Notes: a model not told the origin generated them from the letters alone. A stretch of 63,650 nucleotides of DNA from Kitasatospora aureofaciens (GCF_001188955.3 NZ_JPRF03000040.1:1-63650); one strand, 5' to 3'. Positions 49,965 through 58,763 are shown, counted from the first letter of the stretch. A program made the numbers and translations.

Positions 49965-50807
49965 ATGCGGATACGACGACTCGGCTGGGCGGGAATCGAG
50001 ATCGAGGCAGCCGGAGGACGCGCCGTCATCGACGCAGTCACCGCGATGCCCCAACTGGCCCACATCATCGGCCCGCCCCGCACCGAGCTCCTGCCGCCGG
50101 CAGGACCGGTCGACCTGGCACTCGTGACCCACCTGCACGAAGACCACACCGACGCGGCCGCCCTCGCCGCGGCACTCGCCCCGGACGGGATCCTGCTACG
50201 CCCCGCGCCCGCCGAGGGCACCGCGCGCGAGACCCCGGACACCGCCGCCGCCGAAGCCGGCCTGGCCGAGCACAAGCTGCCCGCGATGGTGGTGGAGCCC
50301 TGGCAGAGCGTCAGCGCAGGGCCGTTCACCGCGACCGCCGTTCCCGCGGTCGACGGGCTCGGCGCACCGCAGGTGTCCTGGGTCGTAGAGGTGGGCGGTC
50401 GCCGGATCCTCCACTGCGGAGACACCCTCTTCCACGGGCACTGGTGGCGGATCGCCCAGCGCCTGGGCCCGTTCGACGCGGCCTTCCTGCCGGTCAACGG
50501 AGCCGTGTGCACCTTCCCGCACCTGCACCCCGCGAGCCCGTTCCCCGTCGACCTCGACCCCGCCCAGGCGGCTGCGGCAGCCCACCTGCTGGGCGCCCGG
50601 ATCGCGGTGCCGATCCACTACGACACTCTCCACACGGTCGGGGTGTACGAGCAGATCGACGACCCGTCAGGGGCGTTCACCACCGCATGCGACGAACTCG
50701 GCGTGGTCAGTCGGGTGCTCGACCCCGGTGGCACCCTCGACCTGCCCGCCGGCAAGGGCGACGCCGGGAACGATAGGACAGCGGTTGATTCTCTGCCCCA
50801 TGACTGA
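49965..50807 (+). CDS. MBL-fold metallo-hydrolase
   Basis: The 280-residue protein has the metallo-beta-lactamase motif THLHEDHTD (about residue 55), ILHCGDTLFHG and the late IHYDTL. It belongs to the UlaG/L-ascorbate lactonase-like group (start IRRLGWAGIEIEAAGG). It probably hydrolyses a small cytoplasmic metabolite. AGGAGG precedes the ATG. It overlaps the next gene by 8 bp. The divergent TetR gene is the likely regulator. Confidence 0.9.
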   Translation: MRIRRLGWAGIEIEAAGGRAVIDAVTAMPQLAHIIGPPRTELLPPAGPVDLALVTHLHEDHTDAAALAAALAPDGILLRPAPAEGTARETPDTAAAEAGLAEHKLPAMVVEPWQSVSAGPFTATAVPAVDGLGAPQVSWVVEVGGRRILHCGDTLFHGHWWRIAQRLGPFDAAFLPVNGAVCTFPHLHPASPFPVDLDPAQAAAAAHLLGARIAVPIHYDTLHTVGVYEQIDDPSGAFTTACDELGVVSRVLDPGGTLDLPAGKGDAGNDRTAVDSLPHD

Positions 50808-51297
50808 ACCGAACGCCGATCCGGAGCACATACTCGACGACCTCCTCGCGGGAAGGCCCGGCATCCTCGAGCTGACGCGGGCGCTGACTTCCGCCGAGCC
50901 CCGCTCGTTCCGGCCGCTGCTCGCCGACGAGGACCGGTCCAGCCCCTACGATCTCGACGGGCTCGACGACTACGAGCGGGAGCAGGTTCGCCGCGGGGCG
51001 CTGCTCGTCCTGGCCGACGATTTCGTCGACGAGACGGAATGGGGCGGCGACGACATAGCGGTGGGATTCCGCCGGGCAGACGATTTCTCCGAGGATTTCG
51101 AGGAACTCGTCACACTCATCTCGGCGCACTACGGCGAGGCTGTCGAGAACGCAGATGAGCTGCGTTACTCGGATTCCGGCAAGGCGGCCTACTGGCGAGC
51201 GGGAGAGTCGACGTTGGTGCTCCAAGTCTTCGTCAACTACCCCGGCGGCAATATCGAGCTCCACCTCTGGCTCGCGGCGATCGCCGACCAAGCGTGA
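50800..51297 (+). CDS. Acidic protein of unknown function
   Basis: The 165-residue protein is strongly acidic (DPEHILDDLLAG, DDFSEDFEELVTLIS) and ends in a beta-rich segment (STLVLQVFVNYPGGNIELHL). The shape resembles immunity or SMI1/SUFU-like proteins, but I do not recognise a family. The ATG at 50800 overlaps the MBL-fold gene end by 8 bp, so the two are probably co-translated. Confidence 0.7.
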   Translation: MTEPNADPEHILDDLLAGRPGILELTRALTSAEPRSFRPLLADEDRSSPYDLDGLDDYEREQVRRGALLVLADDFVDETEWGGDDIAVGFRRADDFSEDFEELVTLISAHYGEAVENADELRYSDSGKAAYWRAGESTLVLQVFVNYPGGNIELHLWLAAIADQA

Positions 51298-51636
51298 GCC
51301 CCGGCCCGCCGCCGAACTCCACCGCGTCGGGCTTTGCCGGCGCGGCCGGAGCGCGCCGCTGCTGGGCCGGTAGGTCCGCCGCTGCTCGGAACGCGACGGC
51401 CTGGCCGTCGACTTCTACCTCTACCTCGCCGCCGCGTTCGTCACCGTCCGCGCACTCGTCCGGGAGGCCAGCGCCCCCTACCGCTGGGACACGACCCACC
51501 ACACGGCGCCTGAAATGTCGCCAATCCTCGGTCGCTCCGCCCCGCGGGAGGGCCGTGCGGCACCGGCCGGGGCGGGCCCCGGGCCCGGGGCGGGAACTGC
51601 GGGTGCGGGGTGCGGACGGCGGGTGGTACGAAGCCG
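51298..51636. other. Region with an unassigned coding remnant
   Basis: No intact gene. One plus frame at about 51371-51505 reads DGLAVDFYLYLAAAFVTVRA and LVREASAPYRWDTTHH, which looks like the C-terminal end of a real protein (possibly a transposase), without a start. It is followed by Pro/Arg-rich sequence. Confidence 0.4.
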
Positions 51637-52059
51637 GGTACGGACGACCTGGTCACCGAACTCCTCATCCTTCACCCGCCGACCACGCGCCAGGCCCGGC
51701 GCCTCCTGGGCGGTGACCCTGGCCCCGACGGGGCCGTGGGCGCCGGGCCACCCCGCCGACGGCGACCTCGTCGGGGCCCGCCGTACCTGCGGGTTTGCGC
51801 GGACGACAGCGACCCGCAGGGCACCGTCACCGTCGGCTACGGGCTGGTGGCCGCGGCCCGGGGCCGCGGCTACGCCGCGGAGGCGCTGCGCGCACTGCTG
51901 GAGCTGGCCCGCGCACACGAAGCGGCACGCGTGGTCGGCGACACCGACCTGGACAACACCGCCTCCCAGCGCGTCATGGCCGCCGCCGGCATGCGCCCCG
52001 CCGGGCGCGCCGCGCACCTGGCGTACTACGAGAGCGCCTGGCCACCCGCCCCCTGCCTC
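51637..52059 (+). pseudogene. Decayed GNAT acetyltransferase
   Basis: Pieces of a GNAT protein occur in order: LVTELLILHPPTTRQARRLL and GGDPGPD in one frame, WAPGHPADGDLVGARR in another, then YLRVCADDSDPQGTVTVGYG, ARGRGYAAEALRALLELARA and ASQRVMAAAGMRP back in the first. The two frameshifts compensate, and about 30 residues that normally precede TVTVGYGL are missing. The frame stays open through the shifted region, so a product could be made, but the fold would be disrupted. Confidence 0.7.
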
Positions 52060-52655
52060 CCGGGCCCCGGGGAAGGGGCGGAGCCCGAGCCTGTGGCAGT
52101 GGCAGTGGCAGGGGCGGGGGTGCCCAGCACCCAGGCCGGGTAGTGCCGCGCGGCCAGCAGCGGCGAGGGCGGGGCGCCCGGGTGCAGGGCACCGACCGGG
52201 AAGAACGCCGCCTGGCAGCGCCGGCACCACCAGCCGCTGCGCCACCGCGCGACCAGGTGCTGCCAGCGCGCCTGCCGGCCCCACAGCAGTTCCTCCTCCC
52301 GCCGCCGGGCCCGGCGGCGGGAGAGCATGCGCACCACCATGGCCGCACCCGTCAGCACCGCCGGGCCAACGAGTCCGCCCAGCAGGTAGCCCGCCCGGTA
52401 GGCGTCCCCGTAGCGATCCAGGTCCGGACGCGGGCGCAGCAGGGAGAGCACCCCCAGCAGCAGCCACAACGCCGCCAGCACCACCAGCACGGCCACCGCC
52501 GCGCTGTCCCGCACGGGCCCGGGCTGCGGGGCCGGCGGCGGGGCCAGGTGGGCGACCGCCGACGGGTCCACGGCAGCGGCCACCACGTCCCCCAGGGCCT
52601 CGGGCACGGGCAGGACGTGCTCCCCGCCGGCGCAACCCGGGCATATGACGCTCAT
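52026..52655 (-). CDS. Membrane protein with N-terminal CxxC motif
   Basis: The 209-residue protein starts MSVICPGCAGGEHVLPVPEA with a CPGC motif that may bind zinc. It has two membrane segments (SAAVAVLVVLAALWLLLGVL and GLVGPAVLTGAAMVVRML), then a Cys-containing WWCRRCQAAFFPVG and a low-complexity Ala/Thr tail. The start ATG at 52655 follows GAGGAG at 11 nt. Related proteins are widespread in streptomycetes and have no assigned function. Its 3' end overlaps the decayed GNAT sequence. Confidence 0.78.
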   Translation of the reverse strand: MSVICPGCAGGEHVLPVPEALGDVVAAAVDPSAVAHLAPPPAPQPGPVRDSAAVAVLVVLAALWLLLGVLSLLRPRPDLDRYGDAYRAGYLLGGLVGPAVLTGAAMVVRMLSRRRARRREEELLWGRQARWQHLVARWRSGWWCRRCQAAFFPVGALHPGAPPSPLLAARHYPAWVLGTPAPATATATGSGSAPSPGPGRQGAGGQALS

Positions 52656-53078
52656 CGAACTGTCCACTCCTCAGGAAGACTTGTGCGCGAACGATCCAGG
52701 AAGCAGTACACCACGAAGCGCTGACGGTACGTCACTCGATTTCACGAGCCATCGTGGGACAGAAGGATCCATGGGCTCGGGAGGCGGGGCAGGGCGAAGC
52801 AGGGCGGGGCAGGGCGAGTCGGGTCGAGTTGCGAACTGCGCTCTGTGCCCGGCACAGCCCGGAAGCCGAATGGCCGCGCGCCCCGGAGGAGGTCGGACGC
52901 CGCCCCGGTCCGACCACCACGCAACAGGCGGGGCACGACCCGCAGCGCGTACAAGCCCGGGCCGACGGGGCAAGACACCGCCCACCGCAGACGCCCCGGC
53001 GCCGCGCCGACAGCAGACGCCCACACCAAGAACGGCTCCCTCCGGAGTTCCGTCGAACCTGATGTCTCACGCGTCGCG
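52656..53078. other. 420-bp region without a supported gene
   Basis: Several frames are open but give Arg/Gly/Pro-rich products with no start context or family feature. I see no strong hairpin or repeat other than short GGGGCAGGGC repeats around 52785-52815. It separates divergently oriented genes and probably contains their promoters. Confidence 0.4.
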
Positions 53079-53426
53079 ATGTCGAATACTCGAACTGTGC
53101 AGGCCTTCCCCATGAACCCGGATCGGCTCGAAGGGCCCGTGCTGCTGCTGGACGACGCCGGCGCCGCGTGGCAGCTCCGGAAGAAGCGAGTCGATCTTCG
53201 CGCTGTGCGTCGACTGATGAAGGACCCCGCCTCGGTCGTCGTGCTCGGAGAGAGCGGCGGGACTCGCCCCCGGCTCGTCGTCGATGGTGAACGCCCGATG
53301 CTCTGGGGCATGGTCAAGGACGACTACAAGGGGTCTGGCGGAAGCCGAACGGCAGGACGCTACCTGGCGCACGAGTTCCGCACGCATGCCGACCGTCGCA
53401 TGCTCTACCTGGAAGAGCACTGCTGA
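53079..53426 (+). CDS. Small basic protein of unknown function
   Basis: The 115-residue protein (LEGPVLLLDDAGAAWQLRKK, RVDLRAVRRLMKDPASVVVL, RPMLWGMVKDDYKG) has a lower GC content and more even codon use than its neighbours. No family is recognised. The start is ATG 53079 or ATG 53112; neither has a strong Shine-Dalgarno. It ends RRMLYLEEHC. It may be recently acquired. Confidence 0.6.
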   Translation: MSNTRTVQAFPMNPDRLEGPVLLLDDAGAAWQLRKKRVDLRAVRRLMKDPASVVVLGESGGTRPRLVVDGERPMLWGMVKDDYKGSGGSRTAGRYLAHEFRTHADRRMLYLEEHC

Positions 53427-53789
53427 CAGCGGCACCGGTCACGCCCGTTTGGGGATCCGGGTGCGGAGAGGCCGGAACGAGGCCCGGCGGCCAAGGCACG
53501 TGCGTGGCAGGGGATTCGGGTGGCGCCCGCCCAGTCGCAGGCGCCGGGGCCCCGGGGGCCGGGACCGCCGCTCGCGCGGGCCGACGTCGGAAGCTGCGGC
53601 CGCGCCCTTGTGGAACGGTGCGGGCGGCACGCCGCGCCGACGCGGCACGGGCCGCGGACACCGGCAGGGACGGCACCCGCAACACGACGTCGTCGAAGGC
53701 GTCCGGCTCACGAGCTCGCGCCGGCCGTACCGCTCGTCTCCCTCCCCTCGGCGCCGAGGCACTCCGGCCGTCGGCGGCCCGGGCCGGTC
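53427..53789. other. 360-bp intergenic region
   Basis: No gene is supported. A minus frame around 53640-53720 reads REPDAFDDVVLRVPSLPVSA, somewhat protein-like but short and without start or family. It lies between the 3' ends of convergent genes. Confidence 0.4.
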
Positions 53790-54434
53790 TCAGGCGCGGG
53801 GCATCGGGCGGTGGGTGGTGGCGTGCAGGTAGGCGTCGACCTGCGTGCGGCGGTAGCCGCCGCGCACCACGGCGAACACCGGGGTGTCCGGGCGGTGGTG
53901 CGGCGCCAGGGCGAGGAAGGCGTCCACCGCGCCCGTGTCGTAGCCGCGCCAAGCGGTGGCGAAGACGGGCAGCGGCAGCGCCGCTGTCTGCGCATCGAAC
54001 GCCTCGGTCACCGCCCTGTCGACCTGCCCCGGCGCGTAGCCGCGTGCAACGACCCGGAATCGCGGCCGGGGCTGGCGCCGGTCCGGTGCCTGGGCGAGGT
54101 AGGCGTCGACCGCTGCCGTGTCGTAGCCGTGGCGCACCAGGTCGAACCCGCGCCGCCCAGCCCCGCCAGCGGACGCCTCGCCGGGCACGGGCGCCGCGAC
54201 GGGGGCGGAGGCGGGGTCGAGCCCTACGACGGTGCGGGCGGCGGCCACCGCCCGGTCGACCTGTGCCCGGTCGTAGCCGCGCCGGGCGACCTCGAACCGC
54301 GGTGCGGTCGGGCGCAGCTCCGGGGGCAGGGCGAGGTAGGCGTCGACCGCTGCCGTGTCGTAGCCGCGCCGCACCACGTCGAAACTCCCCTGCCCGCCCG
54401 CCTGCGCCACCGTCTCGTCCCGCCCGCCGGCCAT
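53790..54434 (-). CDS. Protein of six DivIVA-like GYD repeats
   Basis: The 214-residue protein is built from six copies of F-x4-R/G-GY-D-x3-VD. Gly-Tyr pairs are at residues 24, 53, 103, 132, 164 and 193, so they group as three pairs, each with 29-residue spacing. The motif FDVVRRGYDTAAVDAYLALP matches the N-terminal membrane-binding loop of DivIVA/Wag31 and related proteins, but the coiled coils are missing. It may bind membrane or partner proteins at the cell pole. The ATG at 54434 is chosen because the region before it is not conserved. Confidence 0.75.
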   Translation of the reverse strand: MAGGRDETVAQAGGQGSFDVVRRGYDTAAVDAYLALPPELRPTAPRFEVARRGYDRAQVDRAVAAARTVVGLDPASAPVAAPVPGEASAGGAGRRGFDLVRHGYDTAAVDAYLAQAPDRRQPRPRFRVVARGYAPGQVDRAVTEAFDAQTAALPLPVFATAWRGYDTGAVDAFLALAPHHRPDTPVFAVVRGGYRRTQVDAYLHATTHRPMPRA

Positions 54435-54690
54435 CCGCCCGCCCCCGCCCGTCCCGTCCAGCGACCGCCTCGGGGGCGCTCGCCGCTCACCGTGCGGCCA
54501 GCATCGCACAGACCTCCCCCGTCCCCCACCCGCCGCACAACCGTCGGCCGACAACCGTCGGCCGCGGCCACCGGCCGGGCCTGGGAGGCGGGTGCGGTGT
54601 CCGTTCCTCGGTCACCGGCGGTGGGCGCCGGTGGGCGGGCAGTAGGATCGGCGGCGTTGTCATCCGTACACCGCTGGTAGGAGGCTTTTC

Positions 54691-55191
54691 ATGGCTCAGG
54701 TCACGCTGAAGGGGAACCCGGTCGAGGTCGGCGGCGCGCTGCCGGCCGTGGGCAGCCAGGCCCCGGCGTTCACGCTGGTCGGCGAGGGTCTCGTGGACAC
54801 CTCGCTCAAGGACTTCGCCGGTCGGCGCAAGGTCCTGAACATCTTCCCGAGCATCGACACCCCGACCTGCGCGACCTCGGTTCGCACCTTCAACGCCAAG
54901 GCGGGCGCGCTGGAGAACACCGTGGTGCTGTGCATCTCCGCGGACCTGCCGTTCGCGCAGGCCCGCTTCTGCGGCGCGGAGGGCCTGGAGAACGTCAAGA
55001 CCCTCTCCACCCTGCGCGGACGCGACTTCCACGACTCCTACGGCGTGTCGATCAACGACGGCCCGCTGGCCGGCCTGACCGCCCGCGCCGTGGTCGTCCT
55101 GGACGAGAACGACACCGTCCTGCACACCGAGCTCGTCGCCGAGATCGCCGAGGAGCCCAACTACGAGGCCGCCCTCGCCGTCCTGAACTGA
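54691..55191 (+). CDS. tpx: Thiol peroxidase
   Basis: The 166-residue peroxiredoxin reduces hydroperoxides with thioredoxin as donor. It has the peroxidatic Cys in FPSIDTPTCATSVR (residue 60) and the resolving Cys in ARFCGAEGLENV (residue 94), the Tpx-type atypical two-Cys arrangement. The length is typical. GTAGGAGG precedes the ATG. It is a single gene with a hairpin after its stop. Confidence 0.97.
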   Translation: MAQVTLKGNPVEVGGALPAVGSQAPAFTLVGEGLVDTSLKDFAGRRKVLNIFPSIDTPTCATSVRTFNAKAGALENTVVLCISADLPFAQARFCGAEGLENVKTLSTLRGRDFHDSYGVSINDGPLAGLTARAVVVLDENDTVLHTELVAEIAEEPNYEAALAVLN

Positions 55192-55228
55192 CGCACCGGC
55201 CCGGGCCCGTACCCGGACCGCACCCCGA

Positions 55229-55271
55229 CGGGCCCGCCCCGCACTCCCTTCCCGGATGCGCGGCGGGCCCG
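55229..55271. terminator. Hairpin between convergent tpx and deacetylase genes
   Basis: CGGGCCCGCC at 55229-55238 and GGCGGGCCCG at 55262-55271 form a perfect 10-bp stem. A 15-bp unit GGTCGTTGGGCGGCC occurs twice in tandem just to its right (about 55274-55303). It probably terminates both convergent transcripts. Confidence 0.55.
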
Positions 55272-55367
55272 CCGGTCGTTGGGCGGCCGGTCGTTGGGCG
55301 GCCGGTCCGGCGCGCTGCCCGGACCGGCGTTGCAACGTGGCGGGTGTCGTCCGGCGCCGGCGGCTGC

Positions 55368-56090
55368 TCAGCAGAGGGTCGCGAAGCTGTAGCCGCGGGC
55401 CTTGAGGGTGGACAGGATGGTGGGCAGGGCCGCGGCGGTCTGGCTGCGGTCCCCGCCGCCGTCGTGCATCAGGATGACCGAGCCCGGGCGGACGTTCCGC
55501 AGCACCCTCGACTCGATCGCCCCCGTCCCCGGCCGGGACCAGTCGGCCGGGTCCACGGACCAGAGCACGATCTGCTTGCCGAGCGCCGCAGCTCGGGAGC
55601 GCACCGTTCCGTTGACCGCGCCGTACGGCGGGCGCAGGCACTTCGGGGTTCGGCCGGTCTGCGCCCGGATGGCCTGATCGGTGTTGCCCACCTGGGAGTT
55701 GAAGGAGGGCCCGGAAAGCCGGCGCAGGTCCGGGTGCGACCAGGAGTGGTTCTGCACGCTGTGGCCCTGGCGGGCGACCTGCGCCGTGAGCGAGGGGTGG
55801 GCGGCGACGTTCTCCCCGATCTCGAAGAAGGTCGCGTGCACCCCGTAGCGGCTGAGGATCGAGAGGATCCTCGGGGTGTAGGTGGGGCTGGGGCCGTCGT
55901 CGAAGGTGAGGTAGACGACCTTGCCACTCCCTCCCCCGCTCCCGGTCATCCCGGCCCCGGCCGCCCCGGCGGCCTCCGCCGTCCCGGTGGGTACCGCGAC
56001 CACCGCCCCCGCCACCAGCGCCACGGCCAGGGCGCCGATCGTGGTCCGGACCCTTCCGACTCCCCTGCGCCCAACGGGTCGTACCGCCAT
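55368..56090 (-). CDS. Secreted polysaccharide deacetylase (NodB domain)
   Basis: The 240-residue protein has a signal peptide (RTTIGALAVALVAGAVVAVP, cleavage near AEA-AG) and a NodB domain: YLTFDDGPSPTYTP (motif 1 with catalytic Asp), SVQNHSWSHPDLRRL (metal His-x3-His), RPPYGAVN, LWSVDPADW and LMHDGGG. It should remove N-acetyl groups from peptidoglycan or chitin-like polymers outside the cell. The ATG at 56090 is chosen from the signal peptide. Confidence 0.93.
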   Translation of the reverse strand: MAVRPVGRRGVGRVRTTIGALAVALVAGAVVAVPTGTAEAAGAAGAGMTGSGGGSGKVVYLTFDDGPSPTYTPRILSILSRYGVHATFFEIGENVAAHPSLTAQVARQGHSVQNHSWSHPDLRRLSGPSFNSQVGNTDQAIRAQTGRTPKCLRPPYGAVNGTVRSRAAALGKQIVLWSVDPADWSRPGTGAIESRVLRNVRPGSVILMHDGGGDRSQTAAALPTILSTLKARGYSFATLC

Positions 56091-56289
56091 GCCTGCCCCC
56101 TGACGTCGGAAACTGCCGCGTACCGGCCAGTCTGCGCCGACGACCGCCGAGGTCGCGACCCCACCGAGGACGAAAGGGGGTGAAATCGGCCAGCCGGCTG
56201 GCGTATTGACGGAAGGCGGACAGCGGAGCGCCCCCGGCTGGCCGACCGGCTCTGCCGGTGGCCTCAACTCCCCCCGCGCGAAACCGGTT

Positions 56290-56805
56290 TCAGCGCGAGT
56301 CGCGGCCGTGCAGGACCAGGGAGCGGGTGAGCGCGAGCAGGCCCGCCGTGCACAGCGCGGTGCGGAGCATGTTCGTCGCGACCCACGCGCCCTCGAACTT
56401 CGCCCGCATGGCGGCGAGGTCGTGGATCCGGGCAGGGTCGCCGGCCGCCGCCAGCTCGTTGTTCAGCGGGATGTTGACCCCCATCGTCACCATCAGCGCC
56501 ACCACGTACAGCAGGGTCGCCGCGCCCGCCCACAGCGCGGCCCGCCGACGGCCCGCCTTGTGCTGCAGCCAGGCCGCGACGCCGGTCGCGAGGAAGGCGC
56601 CGACGAAGACGAGACCGAACATGCCGTTCTCGATCGACTTGTTGATGTGCCGCATCGCCGTCACGTACGTCCGGTCGTCCCCGGCCGCCAGGCCCGGCAT
56701 CACCGACACGTCGAAGGCGAAGAACAGCCCCGCCATCAGCCCCATCGCGATGGTGGCACCGACCACCACCGGACCGGCGGCCTTGCTGCGGGTGGTGGCC
56801 GTCAC
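56290..56805 (-). CDS. DUF1772 (anthrone oxygenase-like) membrane protein
   Basis: The 171-residue protein has four hydrophobic segments (VVGATIAMGLMAGLFFAFDV, GLVFVGAFLATGVAAWL, AATLLYVVALMVTMGVNIPL, NMLRTALCTAGLLALT). The motifs FDVSVMPGLA, AMRHINKSIEN and NIPLNNELA are typical of DUF1772, a family with anthrone oxygenases. The start is a GTG at 56805. It has no clear operon partner; function here is unknown. Confidence 0.87.
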   Translation of the reverse strand: MTATTRSKAAGPVVVGATIAMGLMAGLFFAFDVSVMPGLAAGDDRTYVTAMRHINKSIENGMFGLVFVGAFLATGVAAWLQHKAGRRRAALWAGAATLLYVVALMVTMGVNIPLNNELAAAGDPARIHDLAAMRAKFEGAWVATNMLRTALCTAGLLALTRSLVLHGRDSR

Positions 56806-57227
56806 CGGCCGGACACTCCCTCGGATCAGGCCGTCGACGGCCGCTCGGGCGGTGGAGGAAGCAGGAGTCGTGGTCTGGTTGGAGCGTATCGGCCATCCTT
56901 CGGTTCTGCCGGTCCCCGCCCCTCGCGGGAACCACCTCGCCCGGAGTCCCGGACTGAGAAGCGACCGGCGGACGGAGCGGGCCTCCCTGGGCCCTCGCTG
57001 TCGTCCGTCCCGGGTGTCCTCCAGTCAAGTCCACGCCGGGCCCGGCGAACCATGGCCCCCGCGCTCAGCCGCATACGCGAGCGTCTACGACGCCGACGGG
57101 GCCCCGGAACCCGGGGCCGCCCGTCCTCCCGCGACCAGCGGAACACACCGGGGCCGTAGCGGACCACGGCTCCCGGGAGGCGGAAAGGTGTGGCGGAGCG
57201 TCAACAGCCGGCGCTATGCTCCCCGCG
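56806..57227. other. Intergenic region before the MoxR operon
   Basis: No gene is supported. The right end contains TATGCT at 57215-57220, a likely -10 element, 7 nt before the ATG of the 18-codon ORF. The rest is high-GC sequence without clear repeats. Confidence 0.5.
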
Positions 57228-57284
57228 ATGAACACTTTCGCTGATCTCGGATCGGAGGCCCCGCTCGCGCAAGGTGAGTGCTGA
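57228..57284 (+). CDS. Leaderless 18-residue ORF coupled to the next gene
   Basis: The frame ATG...TGA encodes MNTFADLGSEAPLAQGEC. TATGCT lies 7 nt before the ATG and there is no Shine-Dalgarno, so transcription probably starts at the ATG. The TGA shares its A with the ATG of the 473-residue gene (TGATG), and AAGGTGAG inside the ORF is that gene's ribosome binding site. It may serve as a leader peptide that delivers ribosomes to the operon. Confidence 0.5.
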   Translation: MNTFADLGSEAPLAQGEC

Positions 57285-58705
57285 TGCTCACTCACACCGC
57301 GAACGGGGGCGACTCCCGACTTTCCTTCTGGCGGCGCGTACGCGAGTACGCCGTGCCGCCCTCCATGATCGAGGCTGCCACCGCACGTCGGCTGTCCGGC
57401 GACTGGGCCTGCGCCGCCGCCAACGTCGAGATCGACTTCCAGCTGCCACGCGTCGCCCGCGCCCACGGCCGGGAGTTCGCCGAGCGGCTACGGGGTGACC
57501 TGCGCTGCCTGGCACCGGACCTGCTGCGCTGGCACCTGCCCAGAACCGCACCCGACGGGCTGCTGCGCGCCGGGCTGACCGTGCCCCTGGTCCGCTACCC
57601 GGGCGAGCGCCCGGTCCACCTGGTGGTCCGGACACCGCCCGCCTGGGCGGAGTACGGGCAGCGGATCAGCCTGGCGCTCTGGGACGGATCCTCGGACGGT
57701 CCCGCCCCGCATCCGCACCCACGCCCCAGCCGCCGGTTCCGGCTCGACCTGCACCGGCACCTCTGGGACGCTGACCGCAGCGGGGAGTTGGCGCTGCGTG
57801 CCGGTCTCGGACGGCCCGCCGAAGGGCCCCAGGACCGGCCCCGGGACGGACCTGACCGCTACGGGCTGCGCCACGCCGTCGACCGCTGGGCCGCCGAGGC
57901 GGAGGTCCTGCTGCGCGCCGAGGGACGCCAGCCCGGGCCGGTCGTGGTCCGCCTGGAACACGGCCGACGGCTGCTCCTCACCCCGAACCGGCCGAACCGG
58001 CCGAACCGGCTGGACGACCCGAACGACCCGACCCAGCCGGACGGGCCGCCCGAGGAGGCCGCCGACGACCTCCGCTCCCTGCCGCTGCTGCCCGACGCGG
58101 CGACCTGGGTGCTGCCCGACGTCGACCTGCTGCGCAGCGACGCGATCGAGCCCGACCGGCTGCACCCACTGGTGGCGGCCGCGCTGGCGCCCGGCCACCG
58201 AGCCGACCGGCGCCGTCAACCGACCGCCGGACAAAGGCTGGTGGAGTGCCGCGGTGCTCAGCACCGGATCGCCGTCGTCGACGGAGTGCTGACCGCGCTC
58301 GACCACGACCCGGCCCAGCTGCGGCGCGAGGAGCTGCTGGCCTCGCTGTCCGGCACCCCGCTGCCGTGCCTGCGCGCGATCGACCAGGCGCACCGCGATC
58401 CGGCCGAACTGGCCGGTGTGCGCGAGCGGTTGGACCACGGCGACACCGCCGGGGCGCTGGCCGTGGTGGAGGGCCTGCTCGGCCCGCAGGCGGCGCTGCG
58501 CGACGGCCCACTGCGGGACCAACTCGCGGCGGCGGCGGAACGCCGGGTCGCCTACGGCCTCTACCGGGCCGGCCTGACCATCGACCAGCGAGTCAAGGCC
58601 GTGCAGAGCGAGGCCTCCTACGCCCACTACCGGACGCCGGTCCGGGACTGCTATCGGACCATCGGCTTCCCGTTCCCCCGGCGCCCTCGCACCGCCACCC
58701 GCTGA
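57284..58705 (+). CDS. Conserved protein of unknown function in a MoxR operon
   Basis: The 473-residue cytoplasmic protein has a conserved N-terminal region (FWRRVREYAVPPSMIEAATA, RLSGDWACAAANVEIDFQLP, HLVVRTPPAWAEYGQRISLA), a middle with a PNRPNRPNRLD insertion from three 9-bp repeats (57983-58009), and a helical C terminus (ASLSGTPLPCLRAIDQAH, SYAHYRTPVRDCYRTIG). No enzyme motif is evident. AAGGTGAG precedes the ATG. The next gene, a MoxR-type AAA ATPase, starts 58 bp downstream, so this is probably a substrate adaptor or effector of that system. Confidence 0.8.
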   Translation: MLTHTANGGDSRLSFWRRVREYAVPPSMIEAATARRLSGDWACAAANVEIDFQLPRVARAHGREFAERLRGDLRCLAPDLLRWHLPRTAPDGLLRAGLTVPLVRYPGERPVHLVVRTPPAWAEYGQRISLALWDGSSDGPAPHPHPRPSRRFRLDLHRHLWDADRSGELALRAGLGRPAEGPQDRPRDGPDRYGLRHAVDRWAAEAEVLLRAEGRQPGPVVVRLEHGRRLLLTPNRPNRPNRLDDPNDPTQPDGPPEEAADDLRSLPLLPDAATWVLPDVDLLRSDAIEPDRLHPLVAAALAPGHRADRRRQPTAGQRLVECRGAQHRIAVVDGVLTALDHDPAQLRREELLASLSGTPLPCLRAIDQAHRDPAELAGVRERLDHGDTAGALAVVEGLLGPQAALRDGPLRDQLAAAAERRVAYGLYRAGLTIDQRVKAVQSEASYAHYRTPVRDCYRTIGFPFPRRPRTATR

Positions 58706-58763
58706 AGCCCTGAGCGCCTTGGCGCCTGGGCGCCTTGCTTCCGACCTCCCAAGGTGATCACCC

